44,949 nucleotides of DNA. Source: Pseudomonadota bacterium. Lineage in GTDB: Bacteria > Pseudomonadota > Gammaproteobacteria > JAKBBU01. Position 1 is the stretch's first letter. Every line of letters begins with the position of its first letter. Where the stretch lies: the NCBI GenBank assembly GCA_021808365.1, contig JAKBBU010000012.1:1-44949 (forward strand), written 5' to 3'. The notes beneath the pieces are model-generated. The model was given only the letters and a program-made list of their open reading frames with translations, was not told the DNA's origin and made no database searches. The position numbers were made by a program, and so were the translations under genes. Below, piece by piece: positions 36,101-44,375 of the stretch.

Positions 36101-36222
36101 TGTAGGTTGAGGTAGGGTTGGGTAGGTTGGGTTAGCGTACTCGCGTAACCCAACAATTAAATCTGCAAAATAAAGAATGTTGGGTTACGCGAGTACGCTA
36201 ACCTAACCTACCCCAACCTATA
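36101..36222. repeat. Palindromic repeat element, copy 6 (paired hairpins)
   Basis: Outer ends TGTAGGTTGAGGTAGG and CCTACCCCAACCTATA are nearly inverted. Each half holds a GGGTTAGCGTACTCGCGTAACCC-type stem, split here by the shared core ATTAAATCTGCAAAA. The left outer arm also shows a short internal tandem (GGTTGGGTAGGTTGGG). It separates the MFS gene from the end of the biosynthetic operon. Confidence 0.85.
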
Positions 36223-37884
36223 TTAATATCTCGGTGTAATAAGAGAAAACGATTCATCTCGATCACAGCAAGACCAGTTACCAAAAAGCGTGGTTCCATT
36301 TTTTGCAAGAGATTCATATTTTGGTGAATCGTTGAGCATTGGTATTGTTTCAGGTTGAACGTCGAATTTCGTCTTTATAAACCAGCGAGAAACAATTCCA
36401 ATGGCTGCAAAAATAATACCTAAATCACGCGTTGCAAATAACCAGCCCTGACCCCAGTCTAAAAATAGAGCAAGCCCACCGCCTATGCTAAGACCCATAA
36501 GCGTCATACTCAGGAAGCTCAAGAATGGCGAGAAAAACATGTCCATGAATCCTCGAAGCCCACCAGTATAGCCTATTCGAAAGGGTTCTAAAAGAAAAGC
36601 CAAGCTACTAATCAATAGCATACTTTGCGCCTCAAGCAAGATCGATTCATAATCAGGATCATCGGGACTTAGAAAAATTTCACATAAGGGTCGATTAAAA
36701 AACACACAACTTGTATATAATGTTGCTGAAAAGGCAAAAGCAGTAATACTTCCAATATCGGTTATTTTTCGTGCATTTTTTAAAAAAGTGAAACGATCTT
36801 GATTGTTTAATAAGTCTGTGATTTGACTTAAGTAAGGTCGAGTTAAAACACCAATGCCTTGGGCTAGAGCTTGGATCATAAAGCCATAAAAGATCAGCAA
36901 TTGTATGGAAGGTTCTGCTGCGGAAAGAGCATCTGATCCTATGAATCCTAAGATCAGTGAAATACCTGCTAAATTAAGCCAATCAACGGTGCTCTGTAGG
37001 CCGAGAGGAATACCTGATTTAATTAATTCTAAGAGATGAGTTTTCATGTTTTTAAAAGAAAAATTAAAAAGATGATACTTTGAAAATTCACGAGGATGAA
37101 TAAAAAAATAGAAGCGAAGCGCAATGAAATTGATCCAAGCCGATGCTACTGCGCCCCAAGCAATTCCCGCAATACCTTCTTCAGGCAAATCAAAAAGACC
37201 CAAAGCTAGTGGATAACCAACGCCCATTGCCACAGCCGAATAAGTAGCACCGAGGATGAGATTGATCGATGATTTTTTAATGGGCAATAGAATTTGCTGA
37301 TCTGTGGCCGACCATAAAATGGGTAAAACTGCCCAGGTAAATGCTTGAAAATAATCTTCAACTTGATTTGATACATTTTCTGGGAACCCAAGTAGATCAC
37401 ATAATTCGCCAGACTCCCAAAATAAGGCCATGATGGGAATAGCGTAAAGTAGATTGGCTATCCAAGCATGGAAAATTAACGGACCAAACTCATGAAATTT
37501 TTTTTGTTTCATTAAATTCCCAAGTAACATGGGAAGTGTTAAGCAAATACCTTTTGAAAAACCAATGGAGCTAGTTGAAACTGTTGCAATAAGAGGGCCT
37601 GCAGCAACAGCGGATGGATCAATGTAAGGGAATAAAATTCCATTGAGTAAATTATAAGAAGCAATCAGGGCTCTTGATAAGGTATAAGGTGCTGTTGTGC
37701 TAAACAATTCTTTGAGTCCTTGTTTTACCGTTATTATTTCTTGTTTTATCTCATCGGGTTGTTTTTGTTCTATGATTTCTGTTTCATCACCAGATATTTC
37801 ATCTCGAGGTGTTTTATCGATTGGAATTTCATATAGATTTTCATTTAAATTTGTTTTTGAATTATATTGAGCGTTATTTTTCAT
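36223..37884 (-). CDS. MATE-family efflux transporter (last gene of the biosynthetic operon)
   Basis: A 553-residue protein with an 80-residue polar acidic N-terminus (EIPIDKTPRDEISGDETEII) followed by 12 hydrophobic segments in the two-bundle pattern of MATE exporters. Characteristic parts are PYTLSRALIASYNLLNGILF, QQILLPIKKSSINLILGATY, GIPLGLQSTVDWLNLAGISL and SGIPLGLQ at the start of the second half. MATE proteins export drugs and natural products using Na+ or H+. AAAGGAGA precedes its ATG. It is 16 bp after the hydrolase gene, so it belongs to the operon and probably exports its product. The long acidic N-terminus is unusual. Confidence 0.88.
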   Translation of the reverse strand: MKNNAQYNSKTNLNENLYEIPIDKTPRDEISGDETEIIEQKQPDEIKQEIITVKQGLKELFSTTAPYTLSRALIASYNLLNGILFPYIDPSAVAAGPLIATVSTSSIGFSKGICLTLPMLLGNLMKQKKFHEFGPLIFHAWIANLLYAIPIMALFWESGELCDLLGFPENVSNQVEDYFQAFTWAVLPILWSATDQQILLPIKKSSINLILGATYSAVAMGVGYPLALGLFDLPEEGIAGIAWGAVASAWINFIALRFYFFIHPREFSKYHLFNFSFKNMKTHLLELIKSGIPLGLQSTVDWLNLAGISLILGFIGSDALSAAEPSIQLLIFYGFMIQALAQGIGVLTRPYLSQITDLLNNQDRFTFLKNARKITDIGSITAFAFSATLYTSCVFFNRPLCEIFLSPDDPDYESILLEAQSMLLISSLAFLLEPFRIGYTGGLRGFMDMFFSPFLSFLSMTLMGLSIGGGLALFLDWGQGWLFATRDLGIIFAAIGIVSRWFIKTKFDVQPETIPMLNDSPKYESLAKNGTTLFGNWSCCDRDESFSLITPRY

Positions 37885-37900
37885 GAGGATCTCCTTTTAA

Positions 37901-38731
37901 TTAAAAATTCAAAACTTTTTCAATGATCGATGCCGCTTTTTTAGGCTTGGACATGATGAAACCATGTCCACAGCCTTTAACGTGCTCGATTTTCCAGGAA
38001 GGGCAACGTGACTCAATGCACTGCATCATCGCCTGTGTTCCTTCGGGCGCATATTCACTGAGGATGCTCGTGATATGATCTTGATTAAGAATCAGTGCCC
38101 AACGGTCAAGTGTTCGATATGAGTGTGATAAAATCGAAAGTAAGTTCGAAAAACCCAGCGGGTTATAGATTGTTCGTCGAGGATTTTCAAACGCAGGAAA
38201 GATTTTATTTTGAGGTACGACCAATTGGGTAAAGCGATCATTGCCTTCTTCAGGATCGTGTTCAATGATTGTAGCAATCTGATCAAGTTCATCAGCAAGT
38301 TTTAAAAGACGTGCATCAGATTCTGCAAGTAAGGCTGATTCAATGATCACATGATTTAAAATTTTTTTCTTAAGCGTTTCTTTCAACAACATCGAGAGTA
38401 ATCCGCCAAAAGAATAACCTACCACATTGAACTGCGACCAATTTTCTTGCTCGAGGATTTCAAATAAATCATCCATCAGATCTGCGATCGTAAATGAGTT
38501 GTTTGAGGTGCAAAGAGGGCTAATTGGGCCTGCACCCCGAATTTCGGAGATGATGATTTCAGAATACGAACCTAGGAGGTCAACAAGAGATTCAAACGTT
38601 TCAAGGCCACCAAGACGAGAGCCGGGGATGAATAAGATTTTTCGTTGGCTATCATCATTTTTTTTATAAATCGTATAGTGAATACTGGTTTTTTCGCGGT
38701 CGATGGATACTTGAGTTTTATGTACATTCAT
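37901..38731 (-). CDS. Alpha/beta hydrolase (candidate releasing thioesterase)
   Basis: A 276-residue alpha/beta-hydrolase. The nucleophile elbow is VVGYSFGG (Ser107); the oxyanion region is FIPGSRLGGLETF (about 34-46); the catalytic His is His256 in VKGCGHGFI; the acid is probably Asp in the ALILNQDHIT strand. In carrier-protein pathways, such stand-alone enzymes release or edit the bound intermediate. Coupled to the methyltransferase by a 4-bp overlap. Substrate unknown. Confidence 0.82.
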   Translation of the reverse strand: MNVHKTQVSIDREKTSIHYTIYKKNDDSQRKILFIPGSRLGGLETFESLVDLLGSYSEIIISEIRGAGPISPLCTSNNSFTIADLMDDLFEILEQENWSQFNVVGYSFGGLLSMLLKETLKKKILNHVIIESALLAESDARLLKLADELDQIATIIEHDPEEGNDRFTQLVVPQNKIFPAFENPRRTIYNPLGFSNLLSILSHSYRTLDRWALILNQDHITSILSEYAPEGTQAMMQCIESRCPSWKIEHVKGCGHGFIMSKPKKAASIIEKVLNF

Positions 38732-39387
38732 TTTATTGTCCTTTTTTTTGAAATAAAAAGCAGGCCATCACCGATAGGTAGAATGCTGTATTCAATGTCT
38801 TTGATGTTAAGAACAGATTGATTAAAAGCTCTAATCGATTCTGTTTGAAAATCTTTAAATTTTTCATCAAATACACGACCACCCCAGAATATGTTGTCAA
38901 CAACAATGAGGCCACAATCGGAAATGATAGTTAAAGATAGATCTAAATAATGTTTGTAGTTAATTTTATCGGCATCAATGAAAATAAAATCATATACTCT
39001 TCGCGCTTCTGACTTTAAAAAATTCAAAGCTTGCCCAAGTTTTAATTCTATGCGATGAGCCACATTGGCTTTTCCCCAGAACGATTTTCCAAGATCAGTC
39101 CAGGATTGATCCAGATCACAAGTAGTGATCAGACAATCTTCTGAAGTGGCTAAGGCCATCGCTAAAGTAAAATAACCTGTGAACGTTCCAATTTCTAGAA
39201 TTCGTTTAGGTTTTAATAACTTCATCAAAAAGCATAAAAAGTCTACCTGATCCGGTGGGCTCATCATGATGCCTTGTTCAAGTTCAAGCGTTTTTTCTCG
39301 AAGTTCTTTGAGTAAATCATGCTCTCGAGGTTTAATTGATTCAATATATTTTTTTAGATCACTTTGGATCTCAAGTGTTTTTCCCAT
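38728..39387 (-). CDS. Class I O-methyltransferase (caffeoyl-CoA OMT-like)
   Basis: A 219-residue SAM-dependent methyltransferase. Motif I is RILEIGTFTGYFTLAMA (residues about 77-93), the acidic strand is TTCDLDQSW, and the metal-binding region is FIFIDADKINYKHYLDL (Asp-Ala-Asp-Lys) followed by GLIVVDNIFWGGRV. These match the cation-dependent, small caffeoyl-CoA/catechol OMT family. It would methylate a hydroxyl of the carrier-bound or free product. AAAAGGAG lies ahead of its ATG. Overlaps the desaturase gene by 17 bp. Confidence 0.87.
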   Translation of the reverse strand: MGKTLEIQSDLKKYIESIKPREHDLLKELREKTLELEQGIMMSPPDQVDFLCFLMKLLKPKRILEIGTFTGYFTLAMALATSEDCLITTCDLDQSWTDLGKSFWGKANVAHRIELKLGQALNFLKSEARRVYDFIFIDADKINYKHYLDLSLTIISDCGLIVVDNIFWGGRVFDEKFKDFQTESIRAFNQSVLNIKDIEYSILPIGDGLLFISKKRTIK

Positions 39388-40285
39388 GATGTTCTCCTTT
39401 TAAAATAAAACTAAAAATTATTTTTGAATAAAAGTGAATATAAGAAGAATCACGATGTTCAATCGCTTGTTCTAATCTGGGGTGGATCATTTTTGTGCAA
39501 GATAGAGGTGCTGTCGGGTAGAGATGATGGGATACATGGTAGCTGTTTCCATTGCTGATCCAGTTTGAGAAAGGCCCTGTGATGACACGACTATTTTTAA
39601 AAACATCTTGAGTTTTTGTATTGCAACCAAAATGTTCGGCAATTTCAATGGCATTTTTGATTGGGAAGCCAATAAAAATAATCGGTATGAAGTAAACATA
39701 TAAAACAAATAATTTAAATAAAATTGTGATGAAAATTATTGAAATAATAAATGCTAATATCAAACTATATTCAAGAATTAAGTCTTTTCCATATTTAATA
39801 GATTTATTGTGCTTTTTAATAAGGTTGTTGAATAAAGTGAGTGGAATGCGCTTGTAAAAATTTAAACCAAATAAATTTGAAAGTAAGGTCATGAAGTTAA
39901 AGTTTTTCATATCTCGTTCAGTAAAAATCTCATTGTTCTTCGGTGTGCCAAGGAAAACATGATGTTGGGCGTGGTCAGTTCGGTAAGCAGAGAATGCGAT
40001 CAAAAATGGCGTTGAAAGCAAGATCCCAAAAAATCGATTCATGTTTCGCGAAGGTAAAGCACCATGCGCCAGTTCATGTTGCAGTCCAGACGCATGCGCC
40101 CAAAGGAGGCCCATCAAAGGGCTAAGTAATAGGAGCAAGAAGTTATTTTTTTCGTAGAAGTAAAATGATAGCCCGATCATCAATGGTATCAATAGCATAA
40201 AAACCATTAATTTAATGTTAAAATAAATTCGTCCTTTTTTTATTTCATCTTGAGTTAAATGATATTTAAAAAACGACTGAGACAT
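39371..40285 (-). CDS. Membrane di-iron fatty-acid desaturase/hydroxylase
   Basis: A 304-residue membrane protein with the histidine boxes of the FA_desaturase superfamily: HELAH (His70-His74), HAQHH (His105-His109), EH at residues 217-218, and HVSHH (His250-His254). Four or more hydrophobic segments surround them. Such enzymes insert double bonds or hydroxyls into acyl chains using oxygen. In this operon it probably modifies the carrier-bound intermediate or an attached acyl group. It shares its first base with the last base of the adenylation gene (TAATG). Confidence 0.88.
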   Translation of the reverse strand: MSQSFFKYHLTQDEIKKGRIYFNIKLMVFMLLIPLMIGLSFYFYEKNNFLLLLLSPLMGLLWAHASGLQHELAHGALPSRNMNRFFGILLSTPFLIAFSAYRTDHAQHHVFLGTPKNNEIFTERDMKNFNFMTLLSNLFGLNFYKRIPLTLFNNLIKKHNKSIKYGKDLILEYSLILAFIISIIFITILFKLFVLYVYFIPIIFIGFPIKNAIEIAEHFGCNTKTQDVFKNSRVITGPFSNWISNGNSYHVSHHLYPTAPLSCTKMIHPRLEQAIEHRDSSYIHFYSKIIFSFILKGEHHGKNT

Positions 40286-41769
40286 TATTGTTTCCCCAAA
40301 TTCAGATAATCAATTTTTCCAGATGCTGTTTTTTTAAATTCTGAAACAAAAACATAATCATCGGGCATCGAATGCGTAGGTAAATTTTTCATCAAAATAT
40401 TGATGATGTATGAAGGGTGAATTGTTTTAAGCGTTGAAATATAGGCAATCAATTGCTGATCATGGAAAGCAACAGCAGCTTCTTGCACATCGGGGTGTTT
40501 TCTGATGTAAGATTCTATTTCATGGGGATCAATTCGATAACCATTCTTTTTGATTTGGCGATCAGTTCGTCCTAAAAAAACAAATCCTTTTTCTGATTGT
40601 TTAGCTAAATCACCCGTTTTATAACCCTTCCCAAGCAGGGGATGGTCAAAAAAATTTTTATGGTGTTCAATGCTTCCCTGTTTTAAATAGCCTAGCGCTA
40701 CGCATTTTCCAGTGCAAAATAGCACACCAGGTTGATTGAGTTCAGTTATAATCTGATCATCTTCATCAAGAAGATAGAGGTTTGCCTTGGATATTGAATG
40801 ACCCAAGGGTAACTCTTGGAGTAATTTGAGCTCTTTTTGCTTTGGAATCTGATAATAGGCACAAACATTTGTTTCCGTTGGGCCATATAAATTGAAAATC
40901 TTTGCTTTTGTATGTAGAGATCGCAGTTGGTTTAAATCATGGAGCGGGTAGGGTTCACCGGCAAATAAGAGTGTTTTAAGGTCAGTTCTTTGGCGCTGGT
41001 CCCAAGCACCATGACGCACCAGATTGATAAAAGCTGTTGGAACCATGTAGAGGACATTGATGTGCTGATCATCTAACCATTGTGTAAAGGCTGCTGGAAA
41101 TTTTTTTATTTTTTCAGGAACAATGCAGATGCACCCACCTGAGAATAAGGTTGAAAATAAATCAAAAATAGATAGATCAAAATAAAGGGGCGCTACAGAA
41201 GCAATGCGATCTTGTTTTTTGATGTCGAAAAAAGATGATGACCAAGTCACAAAATTTTCAATATTTTGTATGCTGATCGAAACAGCTTTGGGTTTTCCAG
41301 TGGATCCTGAAGTGTAAAACGTGAGAGCAGGGCGTTTTATTTTTTTTGAAAATTCAAAATTGATCAGAGTTGAAATAGGAATCGATCGGATGTTGATGAG
41401 TTCAATACCTGATGATTCATTTAAAGAAAAATCTTCTTCATCGTGCAGAACCAGATCAATTTTGTTGTTTTTAATTATGTAATTGATCCTATTTTCAGGA
41501 TCATTTTTATTGCAAACCAAATAAGGAATGTTTTCAAGAAAACAAGAAAAAATAGCAGCAATCGATAGGAACGATTTTTTCGAATAAATTAAAATAGAGG
41601 TTGCTTTTTTTTGAGATTGAATCCAGGAGCCTATACATCTCATGGTTTGATAGAGTTCAAAATAGGTTTTTTTAGATTCTTCTTCATCCACAGCAATGAG
41701 TTCAATATGGTTAATCAATGATTGTTCAAATTGGTCGAGAAAGTTCCCTTCTGATTGATGTTCGATCAT
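40285..41769 (-). CDS. Stand-alone adenylation enzyme, predicted L-proline:carrier-protein ligase
   Basis: Activates an amino acid as its adenylate and loads it on the carrier protein encoded next door. The 494-residue protein has the core motifs LTFYTSGSTGKPKAVSIS (A3, 149-166), YFDLSIFD (A4), IFNLYGPTETNVCAYY (A5, 291-306), YKTGDL (A7), GRTDRQIKKNGYRIDPHEIE (A8) and TASGKID with catalytic Lys485 (A10). It has no condensation or thioesterase domain. Aligning motifs to PheA gives specificity residues D198, L199, F202, Y241, L268, A270, L294, V302, C303 and K485, that is DLFYLALVCK. I recall this type of code for the proline-activating enzymes of pyrrole biosynthesis (RedM, and DLLYLALVCK for PltF). 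ETNVCAYY also fits that group. Its start overlaps the carrier gene by 4 bp. Confidence 0.9.
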   Translation of the reverse strand: MIEHQSEGNFLDQFEQSLINHIELIAVDEEESKKTYFELYQTMRCIGSWIQSQKKATSILIYSKKSFLSIAAIFSCFLENIPYLVCNKNDPENRINYIIKNNKIDLVLHDEEDFSLNESSGIELINIRSIPISTLINFEFSKKIKRPALTFYTSGSTGKPKAVSISIQNIENFVTWSSSFFDIKKQDRIASVAPLYFDLSIFDLFSTLFSGGCICIVPEKIKKFPAAFTQWLDDQHINVLYMVPTAFINLVRHGAWDQRQRTDLKTLLFAGEPYPLHDLNQLRSLHTKAKIFNLYGPTETNVCAYYQIPKQKELKLLQELPLGHSISKANLYLLDEDDQIITELNQPGVLFCTGKCVALGYLKQGSIEHHKNFFDHPLLGKGYKTGDLAKQSEKGFVFLGRTDRQIKKNGYRIDPHEIESYIRKHPDVQEAAVAFHDQQLIAYISTLKTIHPSYIINILMKNLPTHSMPDDYVFVSEFKKTASGKIDYLNLGKQ

Positions 41770-42029
41770 TGTAATACCTCTTCTTTCACAAATTGATCAA
41801 TAGCTTCAATCGACATGAAACTTTCGGGTGTCACTTTCCAATCATCAATTTCAATCTCGAAGTGATCTTCGAGAAATGAAATCAACCTGACCAACATGAG
41901 TGAATCAATGATCCCTGCACGGATGAGGTCTGTTTTCATGGTGAGCGGTTCATCAATAACTTTATTCAATAAAAGTTTTTTTTCGATGAATTCAAAAATA
42001 ATTTCTTTTGAATCTTTTTTATTGCTCAT
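41766..42029 (-). CDS. Acyl/peptidyl carrier protein
   Basis: An 87-residue acidic carrier. The phosphopantetheine site is GIIDSLMLVRLI (Ser43). Family spacing (helix 1 about 8-20, loop, helix 2 from Ser43, helix 3 and 4 to the end) fits a four-helix carrier. The ATG at 42029 follows AAGGAG by 7 nt; the longer frame overlaps the dehydrogenase gene and was rejected. It is coupled to the adenylation enzyme, which should load it. A phosphopantetheinyl transferase is not in the window and would be supplied elsewhere. Confidence 0.9.
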   Translation of the reverse strand: MSNKKDSKEIIFEFIEKKLLLNKVIDEPLTMKTDLIRAGIIDSLMLVRLISFLEDHFEIEIDDWKVTPESFMSIEAIDQFVKEEVLQ

Positions 42030-42049
42030 ATACAGTCTCCTTGTAGTCA

Positions 42050-43258
42050 TTACCAAATGAAATTTTCTTTTATACCTAAAAGATGTCGCCCTAAATACAA
42101 TTGACAGGCATCGCTGACGGTGGGCATCAATGCGCCGCATCGGCTATCTCTAAAATGACGTTCTAAATCGTATTCTTTAAAAATAGCGCTTCCGCCGCAA
42201 GTTTTAATAGCAAGGGATGTCAGTTGAATGGCGGATTCGCCAATGACATATTTAGCGTTAAAAATTGCATTATTGGTTTCTTCTGAGCCTTGAGAGGTGA
42301 CAACTTTTTGAGCTGCATCGTTCAGTACGAGCCGAGCATGATTAAGTAAGGTATACATTTCGCTGACTCTGGCTTGTATGAGGGGTTGATATCCAAGACC
42401 GGATTGATTTTTTGAGTTTGTTTTTTCTTTAATGTAATAACATGAAAATTCAAAAGCAGCCTCCATAATTCCAAGATAAACACCCAAGTAACCACCAGTG
42501 ATCCAATGAGGTTCTCGAATTACTTTTGAAAGGGCAAAACCTTCTGCACCCATAAATAAATCACTGCGCTCAAGTGTGACGTCTTTAAAAATAACTTCAT
42601 GACTATCTGTGCCACGCATTCCAAGCACATTCCAATTTTTTTTTATCGACACTCCTTTGGCATGTCGTGGAATGAGAAAATAAGAAAGAAGTGATGAATC
42701 GGAAAGCTTATCATGGTCAGTGCACTTGTTGGCCAACACCATGTAATAATCTGCATAAGTGGCCATGGTGACAAAACTTTTACTGCCATTAATGATATAT
42801 TTATCATCAATTTTCTGATAATTTGTTTTGACTAATGAAAAGCGCGAACCAATGCCTTGTTCAGTAGTTGCAGCAGCAAAAATTTTCTTTTCTTCAACCG
42901 TCATGTGATAAATTTTTATTAAAAAATTGATTATTTTTGATTTTGAACGTTCATCTAAATGTTCGAGATTAATTGATGCAGCACCACCCACGACAATATT
43001 GTGCATATTAAAGGCAGATGCAGTGGCACTACAGCCTTTAGATATTTCGGTTAAGGCTTGTTGATATTCTAAAAAATTTAACCCAAAGCCACCATATTCT
43101 TTGGGTACCATGATGGCTTGAAGCTTATGTTTTTTAATGAGTTCAAAGTTTTCACAAGGAAATCGATTTTCTTCGTCACAAATTTTACCATATTTTGAAA
43201 ATTCATAGAACGATAATTCTTTAATGAGGGCGAATAACTTACTTTCTTTAAATGACAT
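42050..43258 (-). CDS. Acyl-CoA dehydrogenase-like flavoprotein 2
   Basis: A 402-residue flavoprotein of the acyl-CoA dehydrogenase superfamily: helical N-domain (YGGFGLNFLEYQQALTEISK, residues about 55-74), middle beta domain (FAAATTEQGIGSRFSLVKTN, then YIINGSKSFVTMATYADYYM), NWNVLGMRGTDSHEVIFKDV, and a C-terminal helix bundle ending with CGALMPTVSDACQLYLGRHL. The usual catalytic Glu may be the Glu of IREPHW; the carboxylate found in medium-chain enzymes near the C-terminus is not obvious. The RDSRCGALMPTVSDACQ segment recalls the monooxygenase-like (DszC-type) branch. It could oxidise or hydroxylate the carrier-bound product. GGAGG lies 9 nt before the ATG. Confidence 0.88.
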   Translation of the reverse strand: MSFKESKLFALIKELSFYEFSKYGKICDEENRFPCENFELIKKHKLQAIMVPKEYGGFGLNFLEYQQALTEISKGCSATASAFNMHNIVVGGAASINLEHLDERSKSKIINFLIKIYHMTVEEKKIFAAATTEQGIGSRFSLVKTNYQKIDDKYIINGSKSFVTMATYADYYMVLANKCTDHDKLSDSSLLSYFLIPRHAKGVSIKKNWNVLGMRGTDSHEVIFKDVTLERSDLFMGAEGFALSKVIREPHWITGGYLGVYLGIMEAAFEFSCYYIKEKTNSKNQSGLGYQPLIQARVSEMYTLLNHARLVLNDAAQKVVTSQGSEETNNAIFNAKYVIGESAIQLTSLAIKTCGGSAIFKEYDLERHFRDSRCGALMPTVSDACQLYLGRHLLGIKENFIW

Positions 43259-43273
43259 GTAAAAATCCTCCGC

Positions 43274-44359
43274 TTAGTGACAAAGTTGAATCAGCATGCT
43301 TTTTAAAACATCATTGGGTCCGCTATAGATCCACGATCCGAGAGCAGCATTCATTTCATCTTCGATTGAAAAGTTTTTAAAAATTTTTCTATTTTCAGAT
43401 TCATCAATGAACCTTGCCTTTTTGACAACACGCAAGTAAGCATCCGATAAACTGCTTTTTAAAAGACAGCCTATGGCAATGTAGTTTCTATCCCATTTTT
43501 GAAAATTGATTTGATCAAGAGCTATTCTTAAAAGACTGAAGCTTTGTGTAATGTCAATAAGCATTTCACTTTTTTGAATATTAAATTGTTTATTTTTAAA
43601 TTCAAACGAGTTGATTGTTTGGTAAACCTTAATCATCCTTCCAATGAAAGAAATGGGGATAATAATTCGTTCAAAAGTAGTACTGATTTGAATAAAATTA
43701 AATCCTTGAGCGACTGTACAAAGCTCTTCATTGTGATTCACGAGGTGATTATTAAACCGTATTGTCGACATTGGGATCTTGTTTAACCCTATTTTTTTGA
43801 CATTCTTTTCAATCTCAATACTTTTTTTATTGGATTCGATTAAAAAGCATATGATGCTTTTGTTGTTTGCTCTTTTTTCTGATTTTTTATTAGTTCTTGC
43901 ATATACGAGTATCAAGTCAGCTAGTGGGGCATTACAAATGTATCGTTTTTCGCCATTTAAGACCCAGCTTTTATTTTTCTTAATTGCACAGGTCTTCATG
44001 TTCAACACATCAGTTCCCGCGGATTCTTCTGAAAGTGCATGAGCTGCGATAATCTCTCCTTTTTTAAGTGGAACAAGCCATTTTTCTTTGAGTGCTTTAT
44101 TAGAAGATAAATAAAGCGGAAAGAAAACACCCGAGATTTGGAATAGAGCGCTTAGGATAATGTCAGGATCTTTAGCGTAAAAAGAGGCAGAGAGAATGGC
44201 TTCTAACAAGCGATCATTGAACTGCGGGTTGTGATCAATGTCTGATAAAACTGAAAAGTTTTTGCTAAACAAATTTCGCCATGATGATAAAAAATCATAT
44301 TTCTTATTTTGATTCGAAGAAGCTTCGAAAATCTCGGAATTAATCAAGTTTAAAAACAT
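43274..44359 (-). CDS. Acyl-CoA dehydrogenase-like flavoprotein 1 (PigA/RedW-like)
   Basis: A 361-residue acyl-CoA dehydrogenase homologue. The middle domain reads AAHALSEESAGTDVLNMKT and WVLNGEKRYICNAPLADLIL plus VYARTN. From memory, PigA, which oxidises prolyl-S-carrier protein to the pyrrole, reads AANAATEPDAGSDIYNMQA and then NAPIADVFIIYAKTN, a close match. The C-terminus (GSWIYSGPNDVLKSM) corresponds to the family's FSGTND segment. The Glu of TTFERII is the candidate catalytic base. The N-terminal helical domain is short and somewhat degenerate. It lies between the stand-alone C-terminal-domain gene and dehydrogenase 2. The predicted role is oxidation of prolyl-S-carrier; this is inferred. 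Confidence 0.85.
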   Translation of the reverse strand: MFLNLINSEIFEASSNQNKKYDFLSSWRNLFSKNFSVLSDIDHNPQFNDRLLEAILSASFYAKDPDIILSALFQISGVFFPLYLSSNKALKEKWLVPLKKGEIIAAHALSEESAGTDVLNMKTCAIKKNKSWVLNGEKRYICNAPLADLILVYARTNKKSEKRANNKSIICFLIESNKKSIEIEKNVKKIGLNKIPMSTIRFNNHLVNHNEELCTVAQGFNFIQISTTFERIIIPISFIGRMIKVYQTINSFEFKNKQFNIQKSEMLIDITQSFSLLRIALDQINFQKWDRNYIAIGCLLKSSLSDAYLRVVKKARFIDESENRKIFKNFSIEDEMNAALGSWIYSGPNDVLKSMLIQLCH

Positions 44360-44375
44360 AGTATCTCCTGTGGAT

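Noticed and set aside
14266-36222. CRISPR array made of the TAGGTTGGGTTA repeats
   Set aside because: Copies are kilobases apart, imperfect and palindromic, with no regular spacers and no cas genes.
39371-42029. Terminal-alkyne pathway (JamA-JamB-JamC type: acyl-AMP ligase, membrane desaturase, carrier protein)
   Set aside because: The three enzyme types match, but the ligase is an amino-acid-type adenylation enzyme of 494 residues with a proline-like code and lacks the length expected of a fatty acyl-AMP ligase, and the operon contains PigA-like dehydrogenases. Kept only as a weaker alternative.
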